A stretch of 64,000 nt of DNA from Bacillota bacterium (GCA_023439045.1 JAEXOY010000043.1:124001-188000), one strand, 5' to 3'; positions 9,003 to 18,027 are shown, numbered from the stretch's first letter. Notes: generated by a model not told the origin, from the letters alone. Numbers and translations: made by a program.

Positions 9003-9290
9003 TTAAAGTTCGTAATCAACAGTAACAGATGCTTCTCTGTTTTCTAGCATGTATTGCTGAACCTTCTTGTGTTCGGGATGAACCTGATATTTCTGCATAT
9101 CATCCATATTGTCAAACTTAGTATAGAGCGCCAAATCATATGATCTTTCTGAATGTAGAATATCAGTACCCACTTCAAGGTGTTTCAAATATTCTATTTT
9201 GCCGTCCATGTTTAGTAATACTTCCTTTGCCTTTTCAATGCTTTGCGCACTTCTATCCTTCATTTTGAACAAAACGATATGTATTAACAT
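9003..9290 (-). CDS. Dabb (stress-response A/B barrel) domain protein
   Basis: 95 residues covering a single Dabb domain: MLIHIVLFKMKD at the start, a central KHLEVGTDILHSERSYDLALYTKFDN block and the YQVHPEHKKVQQYM helix. These ferredoxin-like dimers occur as stand-alone stress-linked proteins or small enzymes, and no substrate can be assigned. GGAGGG precedes the ATG. The gene lies 21 nt upstream of the deacetylase lipoprotein gene, so read-through is likely. Confidence 0.88.
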   Translation of the reverse strand: MLIHIVLFKMKDRSAQSIEKAKEVLLNMDGKIEYLKHLEVGTDILHSERSYDLALYTKFDNMDDMQKYQVHPEHKKVQQYMLENREASVTVDYEL

Positions 9291-9439
9291 ATGCCTGCCC
9301 TCCTTTTTTATAGTTATAACCTATTGTACTATAATGGCACACGAAGTCAATATAACAATGTTTTTTTACTAATTTAAGCAATATATTAAGAAAATATAAT
9401 AGAAATAAAAAATAAAAATTTACAAATATTGATATTTTA

Positions 9440-9473
9440 AAAACGTTATTGTATAATTATACAATAACGTTTT
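9440..9473. repeat. Perfect 34-bp palindrome
   Basis: Two 17-nt arms (AAAACGTTATTGTATAA and its exact reverse complement) meet with no spacer, centred between 9456 and 9457. It lies 150 bp upstream of the Dabb gene start. It could be an operator or a cruciform-forming site. A hairpin with zero loop is a poor terminator. Confidence 0.8.
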
Positions 9474-9528
9474 AAATTATACATATTAAATTGCAAACTT
9501 CTATATTTTGATAAATCCCTATTATTTT

Positions 9529-9563
9529 GGTGAGACGTAAAAACCGTCTCACCACTTTTTTTT
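9529..9563 (+). terminator. Plus-strand intrinsic terminator with no gene in front of it
   Basis: GGTGAGACG (9529-9537) pairs perfectly with CGTCTCACC (9545-9553), followed on the plus strand by ACTTTTTTTT. On the minus strand the stem is followed by AAAATAATAGGG, so it does not fit the minus-strand gene ending at 9604. No plus-strand gene lies upstream for 2.6 kb. Confidence 0.75.
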
Positions 9564-9603
9564 ATAGGGTTTATCTCCGAGGAGTCTGAAATTCCTACGT
9601 CAC

Positions 9604-11697
9604 TTAAATTCCCTGAAGGTATCTATAGATTATCATTAAAGCCTCTTCTCTGCTCACTTTTTGCTTAGGAAGGAAATTCCCCTTGCTATCTGTAGTAAAA
9701 GCTTTTAATCCGGTAGCTATGGCTACATGACCTATAAGATCAGCATTTATTGTCTTTGCATCAGTAAACTTAATATTGTATATATCTTTTATTTCAGCAA
9801 CTTTATTAAGTCTTAGGAACTTAATCAGATATTTAGCTGCATCCTCTTTTGTAACTACAGAATCTGGACTTACTTCCTTTTGTGTTATATAGTTTTGCTG
9901 AACAAGCCATTTGTACATATCATTAATAGATTCCTTCATGTTCGCTGTATTAAAATAGTAAATGTCCAGCGTCTTACAAAGGAGCATAAAGTAATCCTTT
10001 TGAAGTACATTTGATTTTGCATTCAAATTATCTTCATTGTAGAAAATGTTCATCTGCGCTAGTATATTTATCTGATCCTGGTATGAACTGTTCTTTATAT
10101 CCTTGTACTGCTTTATATTGTATGGCTTGTAGACGCTTCCATTGTAATCAAGAATTTGACCAGTATATGCATCTATAGTCTGTGGAACCTCTTGGTTTAC
10201 AAAGTATCCTAGCTTTACCTTCTTATTGTTTTCGGTATTGTTTAAGTCATAGACATATTGGACCCCATACTTTAAACCAAATCCAACGTTATTAAATAAT
10301 ACCTCCAAAGCTTTATCTTTGCTAATAACACCATCTGGTGAAGGGAAAGTATACTCGTTGGACCAATTAACATTTAAACCACTAATTCTTCCGTTAATAT
10401 TATCAAAGGTAACGTTAATAAAATCCTGTGGGAACTCAATACCATTCACAGTTCTAACGTAATATAAGCTAATATATGCTGGAATTTCTTGAGTAATTAT
10501 GTTATTAGTATTCTCGGTATAAATACTCTGCTTAAACTTATCACCTAATAATCTCTGAAGCTCCTTTTCGACTAAATCCTTTGCCTGTTGAACTGTGTAT
10601 TTAGGTTTTGATTCTTTTTCTGTATAATAATTAGTATAGAAGTTTACAACCTCGCCAGTCTTAGCATCTATCGAAACCGAAGCATATCTACTCTTATCAG
10701 CATTATCCTTATCTGTGTACTGATAATCTAATGTCCAAATAAACTTTGTATTGCTGTCCCATTGCTTATAAAGGTTGTTGTTTTTTAGAACAAAGGAGCT
10801 ATCTATGTTGAATAGACTTTCTGCCCTAATGATTTTGTCAGCTTCCTCTTTAGACATAATGCCGGCAACACTGTCCACTGCGTTTTGTTCTTCAGGTGTA
10901 AGCCCGCCCATACCAGCAGCATTAGTAGATGCAACCTTTTCATCATATATTCCAATCCATCTATGATCAGTCTCTACTTCACCTGTTATTGCATTAATAA
11001 ATGAATTAGTTTTTGGAACATATGCCAAATAGACAACCTTCTTACTGTCAACATACTTAGTCAAGTATGAAAGTTTTACCCCTACTTTATCAGTATAAGT
11101 CTTCTTGGCAGCATCAATACCTATTGCTTTTGCAGCATCAGGAAAGACCAATTTATTAGTATATTGACAATTATAGCTAAGAACCTCTCCTGTCAAATAA
11201 CTAACAGTTACGCTCATAGTATCTTCAACAAAAGCTACGCCATCGACTTGTCTCATGTAGTTGTAGTTGTATTGTGTACCATAATTGTTATTTGTGGATA
11301 ATATCTTATATTCTTTTAATAGGCTACTGCTCAATTTATTGATAAACGCTTCAGCAAGCTTTTTTCCCTGCTCATATGAATACTTTGGCAATTTCTTGGA
11401 ATATTCCTCTTGTTTATAGTAGCTATAGTTTTTTATAAAGCCTGAGCTATCAGCTGTAACATACATGGAAGCACCGGATTCTTCATTTCTCCATGTTAGA
11501 TTCCAATAGCGCTCGTTGTCGTAAGAGCTGATTGAGTAGGAAAACTTTGTCAATGAAGAAGGCACATTAATTTTTGCTTTTACAAGCTTAATGGTGCTTT
11601 CAAGTTCAACATTTGCTTTTTCTGATTGTGCCATAGCAGGGGACACAAATGTTAATAAAAGAACCACTGCCATCATAAGGGATAATAATTTTTTCAT
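9604..11697 (-). CDS. Secreted YcdB/YcdC-type repeat protein with C-terminal SLH-like domain
   Basis: 697 residues. A signal peptide (MKKLLSLMMAVVLLLTFVSPAMAQ) is followed by two long PepSY-like/YcdB modules (about 30-270 and 285-505): each has 'YWNLTWRNEE / KFIWTLDYQY', a 'GEV..Y' strand and a 'QA..LVEKEL' helix. The last ~170 residues resemble S-layer homology repeats (FTDAKTIN...VAIATGLKAF...GNFLPKQKVSREEALMIIYRYL), suggesting attachment to secondary cell-wall polymer. YcdB modules of this type often accompany or inhibit peptidases at the cell surface, but no catalytic motif is visible. It is monocistronic: the flanking gaps are 189 and 313 bp. Confidence 0.85.
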   Translation of the reverse strand: MKKLLSLMMAVVLLLTFVSPAMAQSEKANVELESTIKLVKAKINVPSSLTKFSYSISSYDNERYWNLTWRNEESGASMYVTADSSGFIKNYSYYKQEEYSKKLPKYSYEQGKKLAEAFINKLSSSLLKEYKILSTNNNYGTQYNYNYMRQVDGVAFVEDTMSVTVSYLTGEVLSYNCQYTNKLVFPDAAKAIGIDAAKKTYTDKVGVKLSYLTKYVDSKKVVYLAYVPKTNSFINAITGEVETDHRWIGIYDEKVASTNAAGMGGLTPEEQNAVDSVAGIMSKEEADKIIRAESLFNIDSSFVLKNNNLYKQWDSNTKFIWTLDYQYTDKDNADKSRYASVSIDAKTGEVVNFYTNYYTEKESKPKYTVQQAKDLVEKELQRLLGDKFKQSIYTENTNNIITQEIPAYISLYYVRTVNGIEFPQDFINVTFDNINGRISGLNVNWSNEYTFPSPDGVISKDKALEVLFNNVGFGLKYGVQYVYDLNNTENNKKVKLGYFVNQEVPQTIDAYTGQILDYNGSVYKPYNIKQYKDIKNSSYQDQINILAQMNIFYNEDNLNAKSNVLQKDYFMLLCKTLDIYYFNTANMKESINDMYKWLVQQNYITQKEVSPDSVVTKEDAAKYLIKFLRLNKVAEIKDIYNIKFTDAKTINADLIGHVAIATGLKAFTTDSKGNFLPKQKVSREEALMIIYRYLQGI

Positions 11698-11835
11698 AAA
11701 TCTTTCACCTCTCGTTTTATAATTGTGTTTTTATGTATTTGTAATATTTGACTCAATATATATTTTTTTGTTCCACCTATATGTAAATAATTTGATAAAA
11801 AAATAAAATTTACTTATGTAGGCCATCAAGTGGTA

Positions 11836-11886
11836 ATAAAAAAGGTACCCTTTTAGCGTTTTCACACCTCAGGTACCCTTTTAAAA
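11836..11886 (-). terminator. Terminator of the PP2C-like/LysM gene
   Basis: On the minus strand AAAAGGGTACC and GGTACCTTTTT pair over 11 positions (one G-U) around a 22-nt loop and run into T(6)ATT. It starts right at the stop codon (11889-11887). Confidence 0.65.
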
Positions 11887-13347
11887 CTAATCTTGCAACT
11901 TTGGAATTTTTAGTACTTGATCTACTACAAGACCCGATTCGTTCTTAATATTATTATATTTCATTATTACATCGTACTTATTATATGATTTATAGTATTT
12001 ATAGCTGATTGCACTTAGTGTATCTCCACTTTTGACAACATAAATATCATATTCCTCATTACTTGATTCATTGCCGGTTTGCTGTTGGTCTTGTTGCTGC
12101 TGACCGGACTGTTGCTGTCCCTGCCCTTGTTGGTTGTTTACTGGTTCATTACCCTGTGTAGGGTTTTGCTGTTGCTGATTATTCTGAGGTGTCTGAGTTT
12201 GTCCGTCATTATTAACGTCGGAGCCCTGTTGCTGTGAACCATCACCCTGCTGTGAAGAATCAGAAGAATCAGAAGAATCAGAGTTCCCTGCCTGAGTCGA
12301 GGAGTTGGTTGAAGCAGCTATAGTAGTATTTGCTGGGTCCTTTTGAGAAGAAAAATTTGCATTCTTGAAAATAAGAATTCCCATAAAAACCACACCAACA
12401 ATAACAACAATACTAACAAAAGCTACAATATAGTTGACTGCTCTCCCCATAAAGCTAGATTCTTTTTCTTCCCCGTCTTCTTCCTCTATGTCATAATAGT
12501 TACCGTGTGGTTTAGAAGCATACGCCTCATTACCTTCCTCAACCTTAATAGCCAAAACAGTATGATTAAGAGTACCATCTATTCTTTGGGCCTCTTGAAG
12601 TAAAGCAGAAGCAATAAAGCCCGCGTCCATAGTATTATCAATCATTGACTCAATTTTACTTTTGCTAATGCATTTCATTATAGTTGCACTACACAAAACA
12701 ACTATGTCCCCTGGTAATATATTGAAATAAGGAGATAATTTCACCTTGGTCTTAGACTCTTCCTCTGCTAACCTTAGCATCTTCTCATTATTTGAAAGCA
12801 TTGTAACATTTTGAGTTGTAGTAGAAATACCAAGCATTTTGAGTTTTTCAGCTTTCTTACTTTCACTAGAGAAAACGTCCTGCTGAATCCCCTGACGAAA
12901 TACAAAAACACCATTATTACCAAGATTCATCACCGAGGCCTTGTTGCCTTCGATAACTAATGATGAAAATGATGTGTGTATCTGTTCACCTTGACTATCA
13001 ATAATAGATTTACTATAAATTAGATTGCTTGACAATTGTATAGCTTCGTAAAGTTTGTCAGTAATGAGTTCTATCGCAAACCCAGCTTTTTTCAAGGAAT
13101 TATGTATCTTCTTTACTTCCTTGATAGCACTTGGTTCATTTTCCAACGTAGTACAACCATTTCCCATAGAATCACTTATGGCGAATACAAAGTTTTCTGC
13201 AGATTTTTTTAGTGAACATTGAACACTTTGCGTTAAGTAGCAGTTTGGCAAATCACCATTAAAATAAAAATCTTCAATATTTTGATCTCGTGAGTTATTA
13301 CATATGACTGTGGCACTGACTCTCAGGTTTCTATCCACGTAGTTCAC
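11887..13347 (-). CDS. Membrane protein: degenerate PP2C-like cytoplasmic domain, TM helix, extracellular LysM
   Basis: 486 residues in three parts. Residues ~1-275 resemble the PP2C/SpoIIE phosphatase fold: FAISDSMGNG sits where active enzymes have D-G-x-G, LGNNGVFVFRQG matches the 'GDSR' strand, and GDIVVLCSATI matches 'GD.lLLCSDGL'. The second-metal aspartate of SDG and the final D-N motif (here LNHTVLAI) are not seen, so catalysis is doubtful. One TM helix (~305-327) follows, then a Gln/Asn/Ser-rich linker (~330-430) and a LysM domain (YVVKSGDTLSAISYKYY to the end) that would bind peptidoglycan outside. The layout mirrors PASTA-kinase receptors. GGGGTGAAC precedes the ATG. DUF948 and YtxH genes lie just upstream. 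Confidence 0.8.
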   Translation of the reverse strand: MNYVDRNLRVSATVICNNSRDQNIEDFYFNGDLPNCYLTQSVQCSLKKSAENFVFAISDSMGNGCTTLENEPSAIKEVKKIHNSLKKAGFAIELITDKLYEAIQLSSNLIYSKSIIDSQGEQIHTSFSSLVIEGNKASVMNLGNNGVFVFRQGIQQDVFSSESKKAEKLKMLGISTTTQNVTMLSNNEKMLRLAEEESKTKVKLSPYFNILPGDIVVLCSATIMKCISKSKIESMIDNTMDAGFIASALLQEAQRIDGTLNHTVLAIKVEEGNEAYASKPHGNYYDIEEEDGEEKESSFMGRAVNYIVAFVSIVVIVGVVFMGILIFKNANFSSQKDPANTTIAASTNSSTQAGNSDSSDSSDSSQQGDGSQQQGSDVNNDGQTQTPQNNQQQQNPTQGNEPVNNQQGQGQQQSGQQQQDQQQTGNESSNEEYDIYVVKSGDTLSAISYKYYKSYNKYDVIMKYNNIKNESGLVVDQVLKIPKLQD

Positions 13348-13363
13348 CCCTCATTTGTATATG

Positions 13364-13399
13364 ATATATGCTGAAACCATATATGATTTCAGCATATAT
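13364..13399. repeat. 13-bp inverted repeat upstream of the PP2C-like/LysM gene
   Basis: ATATATGCTGAAA (13364-13376) and its exact reverse complement (13387-13399) surround a 10-nt spacer, in the 67-bp gap between two minus-strand genes. No T-run follows on either strand, so it is a leader hairpin, processing site or operator candidate. Confidence 0.5.
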
Positions 13400-13414
13400 T
13401 TAAAAATACGTATA

Positions 13415-13795
13415 CTATTTATCTTTTGAAAAAGCACTTATTATAGATTTTACTACTGAACTTGCAATATTTATAATATTTACTATATTCTCAGCATTAA
13501 AAGAAAAAGAATCGATGGTGTCGGTAACTCCATCCTCAACCGTAGTAACTATAGAAGTAGCCTTATCAAGTGTTGTTTTTGCACTAACTGCCACACTATC
13601 AACACTCTTTAACGTCTGTGGAAGAACTTCAAGTGTTTGTTCAATATTCTGTGCACTATTGTCTATGACCTTTTGAACACTTGCTACTACTCGTATTAAA
13701 TTTTTAATCAATACAATTAAGAAAATACTAATTGCTACTGCTAAACAAAATATAATGAACCATGCAACACTACTTAAGTTAATTGTGATTTCCAT
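13415..13795 (-). CDS. DUF948-type membrane-anchored helical protein
   Basis: 126 residues: one N-terminal TM helix (AWFIIFCLAVAISIFLIVLIKN, ~11-32), then long amphipathic helices with a heptad-like pattern (VIDNSAQNIEQTLEVLPQ..., ~42-85) and a hydrophobic C-terminus. This matches DUF948/YtxG-like proteins, envelope or general-stress proteins of Firmicutes without a defined reaction. It is 30 nt downstream of a YtxH-type gene, the usual partner, and 67 nt upstream of the PP2C-like/LysM gene. All three probably form one transcript. Confidence 0.8.
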   Translation of the reverse strand: MEITINLSSVAWFIIFCLAVAISIFLIVLIKNLIRVVASVQKVIDNSAQNIEQTLEVLPQTLKSVDSVAVSAKTTLDKATSIVTTVEDGVTDTIDSFSFNAENIVNIINIASSVVKSIISAFSKDK

Positions 13796-13825
13796 TAGTA
13801 ACTCCCTTTCTCACAAAAGTATAGG

Positions 13826-14140
13826 TTACAGATTTTCCTCTTTAGTTTCCTGTTGGGTTTCCTCTTGATCGCAGCATTGAGCTTCCTTTTCACAGCACTT
13901 TGCCTTAACTGCTTCCTCAATTTTTTCCTTTGTAGCTGAAACAGTATCTTTCACGTTTTCATAAGCTTTTTTAGAAGCATCTGCGATATCCTGTCTTGTT
14001 TCTTTACCTGCCTTTGGTGCTAAAAGTATGCCTGCAGCTACTCCTACTGCAGTACCAATTGATGCCCCTATAGCAACATTTTTAGCTGCTTGTTTTTTGG
14101 AGCTCTTCTTTTGGCCTTTGATAAAGTCTCTGATATCCAT
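13826..14140 (-). CDS. YtxH domain-containing protein
   Basis: 104 residues from the ATG at 14140, which has GGGGGAGATT 5 nt upstream. The frame also opens 15 nt earlier at an ATG inside that site, which I reject. A glycine/alanine-rich single TM helix (NVAIGASIGTAVGVAAGILLAPKAGKETR, ~21-50) is the hallmark of YtxH. The tail is helical and acidic and carries CC pairs (KAKCCEKEAQCCDQ), which could bind metal or form disulfides; that tail is unusual. YtxH proteins are stress-linked in Bacillus. First gene of the YtxH-DUF948-PP2C/LysM run. Confidence 0.88.
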   Translation of the reverse strand: MDIRDFIKGQKKSSKKQAAKNVAIGASIGTAVGVAAGILLAPKAGKETRQDIADASKKAYENVKDTVSATKEKIEEAVKAKCCEKEAQCCDQEETQQETKEENL

Positions 14141-14357
14141 TTCAATCTCCCCCATTCATAAAATAAAAAAAATATATAAAAAAAAGATTTGTACAATTAA
14201 TTATACGACTTTAATGACAAAAAGGATAGACTTTAAACTAAAATTCTTTGAAATTTACACATAAAATTGCCAATTAATACAAATAGTGTATTGACATAAT
14301 AACAGAACGTCAGACCCAATAGAAGCACTTTGAAGTGAGTAGTATCTTTAGCAATGA

Positions 14358-14606
14358 TTAAGAGGTATGTTCTGATAGTGCTATCGCAAGCTGATCAGGA
14401 CATGAAGTTCCCCTGCCGCCACAGTCAATACCTCTAAGTCTTTTAATGACTTCTTCTACCTCCATACCTTCAACAAGCATGCTAATGCCTTGTAGATTCC
14501 CTTCACATCCAGATTCAAATTCTACATGCTTAATTATGTTATCTTCTATTTCAACCTCTATTCTTCTTGAACATGTTCCCTTTGTAGAATAAGTAATTTT
14601 ATTCAT
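14358..14606 (-). CDS. TSCPD domain protein (TIGR03905 type)
   Basis: 82 residues, a single TSCPD domain: TYSTKGTCSRRIEVEIEDN at the start, ESGCEGNLQGISMLVEGM in the middle and CGGRGTSCPDQLAIALSE at the end, with the cysteines C12, C34 and the GGRGTSCPDQ motif visible. The domain occurs at the C-terminus of class II ribonucleotide reductases, where it is a metal or thiol site, and as small stand-alone proteins in clostridia. Its stand-alone role is not established. GGAGGG precedes the ATG. It is divergent from glgA. Confidence 0.88.
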   Translation of the reverse strand: MNKITYSTKGTCSRRIEVEIEDNIIKHVEFESGCEGNLQGISMLVEGMEVEEVIKRLRGIDCGGRGTSCPDQLAIALSEHTS

Positions 14607-14758
14607 AATCCCTCCTAAAACATAGATTTTTCAAACTAAATAATAGGCAACTTTAGCTATAATGTCAATATAGTAATAATGTTAATTCTGTAGTCATATT
14701 GTAAGATAATTGAATTTCTGATAGACTTAAAAATATTAAAAAATAACTGGAGGAAACG

Positions 14759-16204
14759 ATGGATAACTTGAAAATTTTGTTTGCGTCTTCTGAAGTTTTC
14801 CCTTTCGCTAAAACAGGTGGTCTAGGCGATGTAGCAGGTTCACTGCCCAAGGCAATCTCTGACCTAGGTCATGATATTAGAATAATTATGCCCAAGTATA
14901 AGACAATTCCACAGCATTATAAGGATGCTATGGAGTTTTTAGGATATATTTATGTTGACATTTCATGGAGACACCAATACTGTGGTATCTTCAAGTTGAT
15001 GCATGAAGGCGTGATAGTGTACTTTTTGGACAATGAGTACTACTTTGGCAGAGAAGATTTATATGGTAGTCATGATGAAGCTGAGCAATTCACTTTCTAC
15101 AGTAAAGCATTGTTGCAGGCTCTTAGATTCTTGGGCTTCAAGCCAGATATTATTCATTGCAACGACTGGCAAACAGGTGTAGTTAGTTTGCTGCTAAAGG
15201 CACAGTTTGTACACGATACATTCTACTCTGATATCAAAACAGTCTTTACTATTCACAACTTAAAATACCAGGGTATATTCCCAAAGGAAACTATGTCCGA
15301 ATTGCTCGGACTCAACTGGCAGTATTTTACCCCCTATGGTATAGAATTTTATGATTCAGTAAACTTTATGAAATCAGGGTTGGTATACTCCGATTCTATC
15401 AGCACAGTAAGTCCTACTTACTCAAACGAGATAAAAAGCCATTTCTATGGAGAAAATCTTAACGATATAATTATAAACCGCTCCAACGATTTATATGGCA
15501 TTTTGAACGGAATAGATTATGAGAAGAATGATCCTAGTACAGATAAGAGATTATATGCTAATTACTCAGTAGATAATCTTTCTGGAAAAGCAATTAACAA
15601 GTCAAATCTCCAGAAGGATTTAGGTCTTCCTGTGAGAAGTGAGGTTCCCGTGATTGGAATCATATCCAGACTTACTCCTCAAAAAGGATTTGATTTGATT
15701 GAGCGCGTTCTAGAAGATATCCTCCGTATGGACCTCCAACTTGTGATTCTAGGCAAGGGCGATGAGCATTACAAATATGTATTTGAAAATGCTGCTTACT
15801 GGAATCGTGATAAGGTTTCAGCCAACATTACCTTTAGTGATACGCTCGCTCAAAGAATATATGCCGGTTCGGATATGTTCCTTATGCCCTCACTGTTTGA
15901 ACCTTGTGGGTTAGGTCAGATATTCAGTTTCAGATATGGTTCAGTCCCTATTGTAAGAGAAACTGGGGGCCTAAATGATACAGTACAATCTTATAACGAT
16001 CATTCGGGCCAGGGCAACGGCTTTAGTTTTACCAATTATAACGCCCATGATATGCTACACACCATAGAAAGAGCTGTAAATATTTACTATACAAGAAAAG
16101 ATGTATGGCAGCAGTTAGTTAAACGTGGTATGCAATCAGATTTTAGTTGGAGCGCTTCGGCTCAGGCATATGTGGACATGTATCGTAAAACACTATCAAA
16201 GTAA
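14759..16204 (+). CDS. glgA: Glycogen synthase (ADP-glucose), GT5
   Basis: 481 residues, the full length for bacterial GT5 glycogen synthase, which extends alpha-1,4-glucan from ADP-glucose. The N-terminal substrate motif is FAKTGGLGDVAGSLPK (Lys18, the ADP-glucose-binding lysine, in KTGGL). The C-terminal Rossmann half has SRLTPQKGFDLI and FEPCGLGQIFSFRYGSVPIVRETGGL, containing the catalytic glutamate region. GGAGGAAAC lies directly before the ATG. The other glycogen genes are not in this window, so it is transcribed alone, ended by a strong bidirectional terminator. Confidence 0.97.
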   Translation: MDNLKILFASSEVFPFAKTGGLGDVAGSLPKAISDLGHDIRIIMPKYKTIPQHYKDAMEFLGYIYVDISWRHQYCGIFKLMHEGVIVYFLDNEYYFGREDLYGSHDEAEQFTFYSKALLQALRFLGFKPDIIHCNDWQTGVVSLLLKAQFVHDTFYSDIKTVFTIHNLKYQGIFPKETMSELLGLNWQYFTPYGIEFYDSVNFMKSGLVYSDSISTVSPTYSNEIKSHFYGENLNDIIINRSNDLYGILNGIDYEKNDPSTDKRLYANYSVDNLSGKAINKSNLQKDLGLPVRSEVPVIGIISRLTPQKGFDLIERVLEDILRMDLQLVILGKGDEHYKYVFENAAYWNRDKVSANITFSDTLAQRIYAGSDMFLMPSLFEPCGLGQIFSFRYGSVPIVRETGGLNDTVQSYNDHSGQGNGFSFTNYNAHDMLHTIERAVNIYYTRKDVWQQLVKRGMQSDFSWSASAQAYVDMYRKTLSK

Positions 16205-16235
16205 TTTTGTTTAGTTGTTATTAATTCCCGTTATA

Positions 16236-16306
16236 TTTTTATAATGATAATATATATAAAATTATACTGATAATATATAAAAAAATATAATGATAATATA
16301 AAAAAA
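16236..16306. repeat. ~23-bp AT-rich tandem repeat downstream of glgA
   Basis: Three copies of a 'tata-tgataatatataaaa' unit follow each other between the glgA stop and its terminator. Confidence 0.6.
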
Positions 16307-16352
16307 CTACACCACTGGGGATATATATTATTCACCAGTAGTGTAGTTTTTT
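16301..16352. terminator. Bidirectional terminator, glgA versus ydcF-like gene
   Basis: AAAAAACTACACCACTGG pairs with CCAGTAGTGTAGTTTTTT (one G-U) around a 14-nt loop. A and T runs flank both sides, so it works for convergent transcripts. Confidence 0.9.
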
Positions 16353-16489
16353 ATGGATTATTAATGGGCAAACAATAATAAGTAATTTTCATGTACTCTT
16401 TGCTTTATCCTCAATATTAATGTTTTGTGTAATAGTATTTATTTTACCGATGGTTAGAGAACGTGAGGAAGTAGTAGAAACCGCCAATG

Positions 16490-17254
16490 TTACTTGTCCA
16501 GTAAAAGCGATTTAAAGTATGCTACGTATTCTCTCAAGAGTACATTCGGATATATATACCATGGCGTTGATGCACTAATACCTGACGCTTGCAGCCCTAC
16601 TCTCCCAGCCAGCATTTTTGATCTGAGCATATGAAAATCACTTGTTACAATCATTATCTTTGAAAGAGGCTCTTTTGTGTTCTCTTCAAACAACTTTTTT
16701 GAATAAACCATGTTTTCATATGTACTTGTAGCTTGTTCTTCTTTATAAATTCTGTTTTGATCTATTCCTCTCTTAACCATATACCTATACATAGCTTCAG
16801 CCTCAGTTATAGTTTCTCCAAAGCCCATACCCCCTGAAACTATTGCGATTGAAGTAGGATGGTTGTTCATATAATCTATTGCGAAATTTAGTCTCTCCTG
16901 AAGAACTAGAGTTGGTGTTTCTTCCTTAATACCAGCGCCCAACACAAATACGCACTGAACATTTTCGTCTGTCTGAGATACAGCTGCATTCAAAAATGCT
17001 GTCACTAGGACACCAAAGGAAATTAACCAGGCTAAAAATAAACATAGAATTACTTTAGCTATCCTATTAAATAGGTGTGATTTTCTTTGATAATAGTTTG
17101 ACTTTGCAAATAGCAAAGCAAGCAAAACAAAAGTCCCTGCAACGCCTGGCAGCAATATCCCAAGGTCAATGCAACCTGTATATACGTATATCAATAAGGT
17201 ATCTGCAATGCCTAACAATGCAAGAATTAAAAATACAAATCTCACTATTTTCAT
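16490..17254 (-). CDS. YdcF/ElyC/SanA family membrane protein (DUF218)
   Basis: 254 residues. Three N-terminal hydrophobic segments (~4-26, 31-49, 66-90) precede a cytosolic or extracellular alpha/beta DUF218 domain: CVFVLGAGIKEETP, ERLNFAIDYMNNHP, IAIVSGGMG, E-AEAMYRYM, EEQATSTYENM, and IMIVTSDFHMLRSKM. This matches the YdcF/SanA/ElyC family, linked to envelope integrity and lipid-carrier metabolism in E. coli; the reaction is unknown. It sits 17 nt after the acyl-ACP thioesterase gene, so the two are probably co-transcribed. Confidence 0.88.
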   Translation of the reverse strand: MKIVRFVFLILALLGIADTLLIYVYTGCIDLGILLPGVAGTFVLLALLFAKSNYYQRKSHLFNRIAKVILCLFLAWLISFGVLVTAFLNAAVSQTDENVQCVFVLGAGIKEETPTLVLQERLNFAIDYMNNHPTSIAIVSGGMGFGETITEAEAMYRYMVKRGIDQNRIYKEEQATSTYENMVYSKKLFEENTKEPLSKIMIVTSDFHMLRSKMLAGRVGLQASGISASTPWYIYPNVLLREYVAYFKSLLLDK

Positions 17255-17271
17255 TAAATTTCTCCCAATAT

Positions 17272-18027
17272 CTATTTTCTCGGAATTATATCTACCTGTG
17301 CCTTAAAGAAGTGTTGCCCTGAGTCATCAACGCCCTCGATATAAACCATGCCCTCCGAAACCCTTGAGATATCCTTATTGAATGAAATATTGTCTCCGGG
17401 AAGTGCTTCTTTTATATACCCAACCTGAATAGAAGAAACTTCATACTTTGAATGTTCGTCCAAGCTAAAGCAGTCCATTAAATAGTCTATATATTTTGTA
17501 TTATTTAGGTGTCCATTTATATCAATATCACTATACCCAATTTTCTTACTATACGAGTGAATACATTCCCCAAAAGGCTTTAGCTTTGCAAACTTACAGT
17601 CTATTGCTCTTTGTGTTATCATCTCAGGGTAATCTATTTTGATGAGCTCACTTTTCCTAATGGCTCTTTCCTCAAGGTCAATAATAACCCAACTGGATAT
17701 TGCTTTTACCAACACATTGCCTTCTTTATCCTTTACATAATAGTCTCTTTCAAACTCGAGTTTCTTGGGCTCAAGCGGCCAGGTTTCAACAGTAATTTCC
17801 TGATTCCACTCCGGAAATTTAATTACATCCACTCTCATTCTAACCAAAGCCCATGCTACATTGAAATCCTTTGCCAAAGTCTCAATGCCAATACCTAAAC
17901 TAGCAGAGTGGAGACTTGATATCTCCTGGAGATAGTTAAACAATTTACTCAGCCTAATCTTCTTGAAGTAATCGGCATCACCGTATTCAACACAATAATC
18001 CTTTATAAAGTTACCTTTGTTACCCAT
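17272..18027 (-). CDS. Acyl-ACP thioesterase (FatA/FatB family)
   Basis: 251 residues forming a double hot-dog fold. It hydrolyses acyl-ACP to free fatty acid in the cytoplasm. First hot-dog: YCVEYGDADYFKKIRLSKLFNYLQEISSLHSASLG (broken by the family pattern) and WALVRMRVDV; second: SYSKKIGYSDIDINGHLNNTKYIDYLMDCF, whose D-NGHLNNTKY motif carries the catalytic Asn/His. A GGTGGTAGG-like site precedes the ATG. It lies between signal peptidase I (83 nt upstream) and YdcF (17 nt downstream). Bacterial members of this family probably adjust membrane acyl-chain composition; chain specificity cannot be read from the sequence. Confidence 0.93.
   Translation of the reverse strand: MGNKGNFIKDYCVEYGDADYFKKIRLSKLFNYLQEISSLHSASLGIGIETLAKDFNVAWALVRMRVDVIKFPEWNQEITVETWPLEPKKLEFERDYYVKDKEGNVLVKAISSWVIIDLEERAIRKSELIKIDYPEMITQRAIDCKFAKLKPFGECIHSYSKKIGYSDIDINGHLNNTKYIDYLMDCFSLDEHSKYEVSSIQVGYIKEALPGDNISFNKDISRVSEGMVYIEGVDDSGQHFFKAQVDIIPRK

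Noticed and set aside
16390..16515. Plus-strand open frame with a hydrophobic stretch and REREE tail (MFCVIVFILPMVREREE)
   Set aside because: No ribosome-binding site or convincing start, partly antisense to the YdcF gene. Could be a gene remnant, but it cannot be supported.
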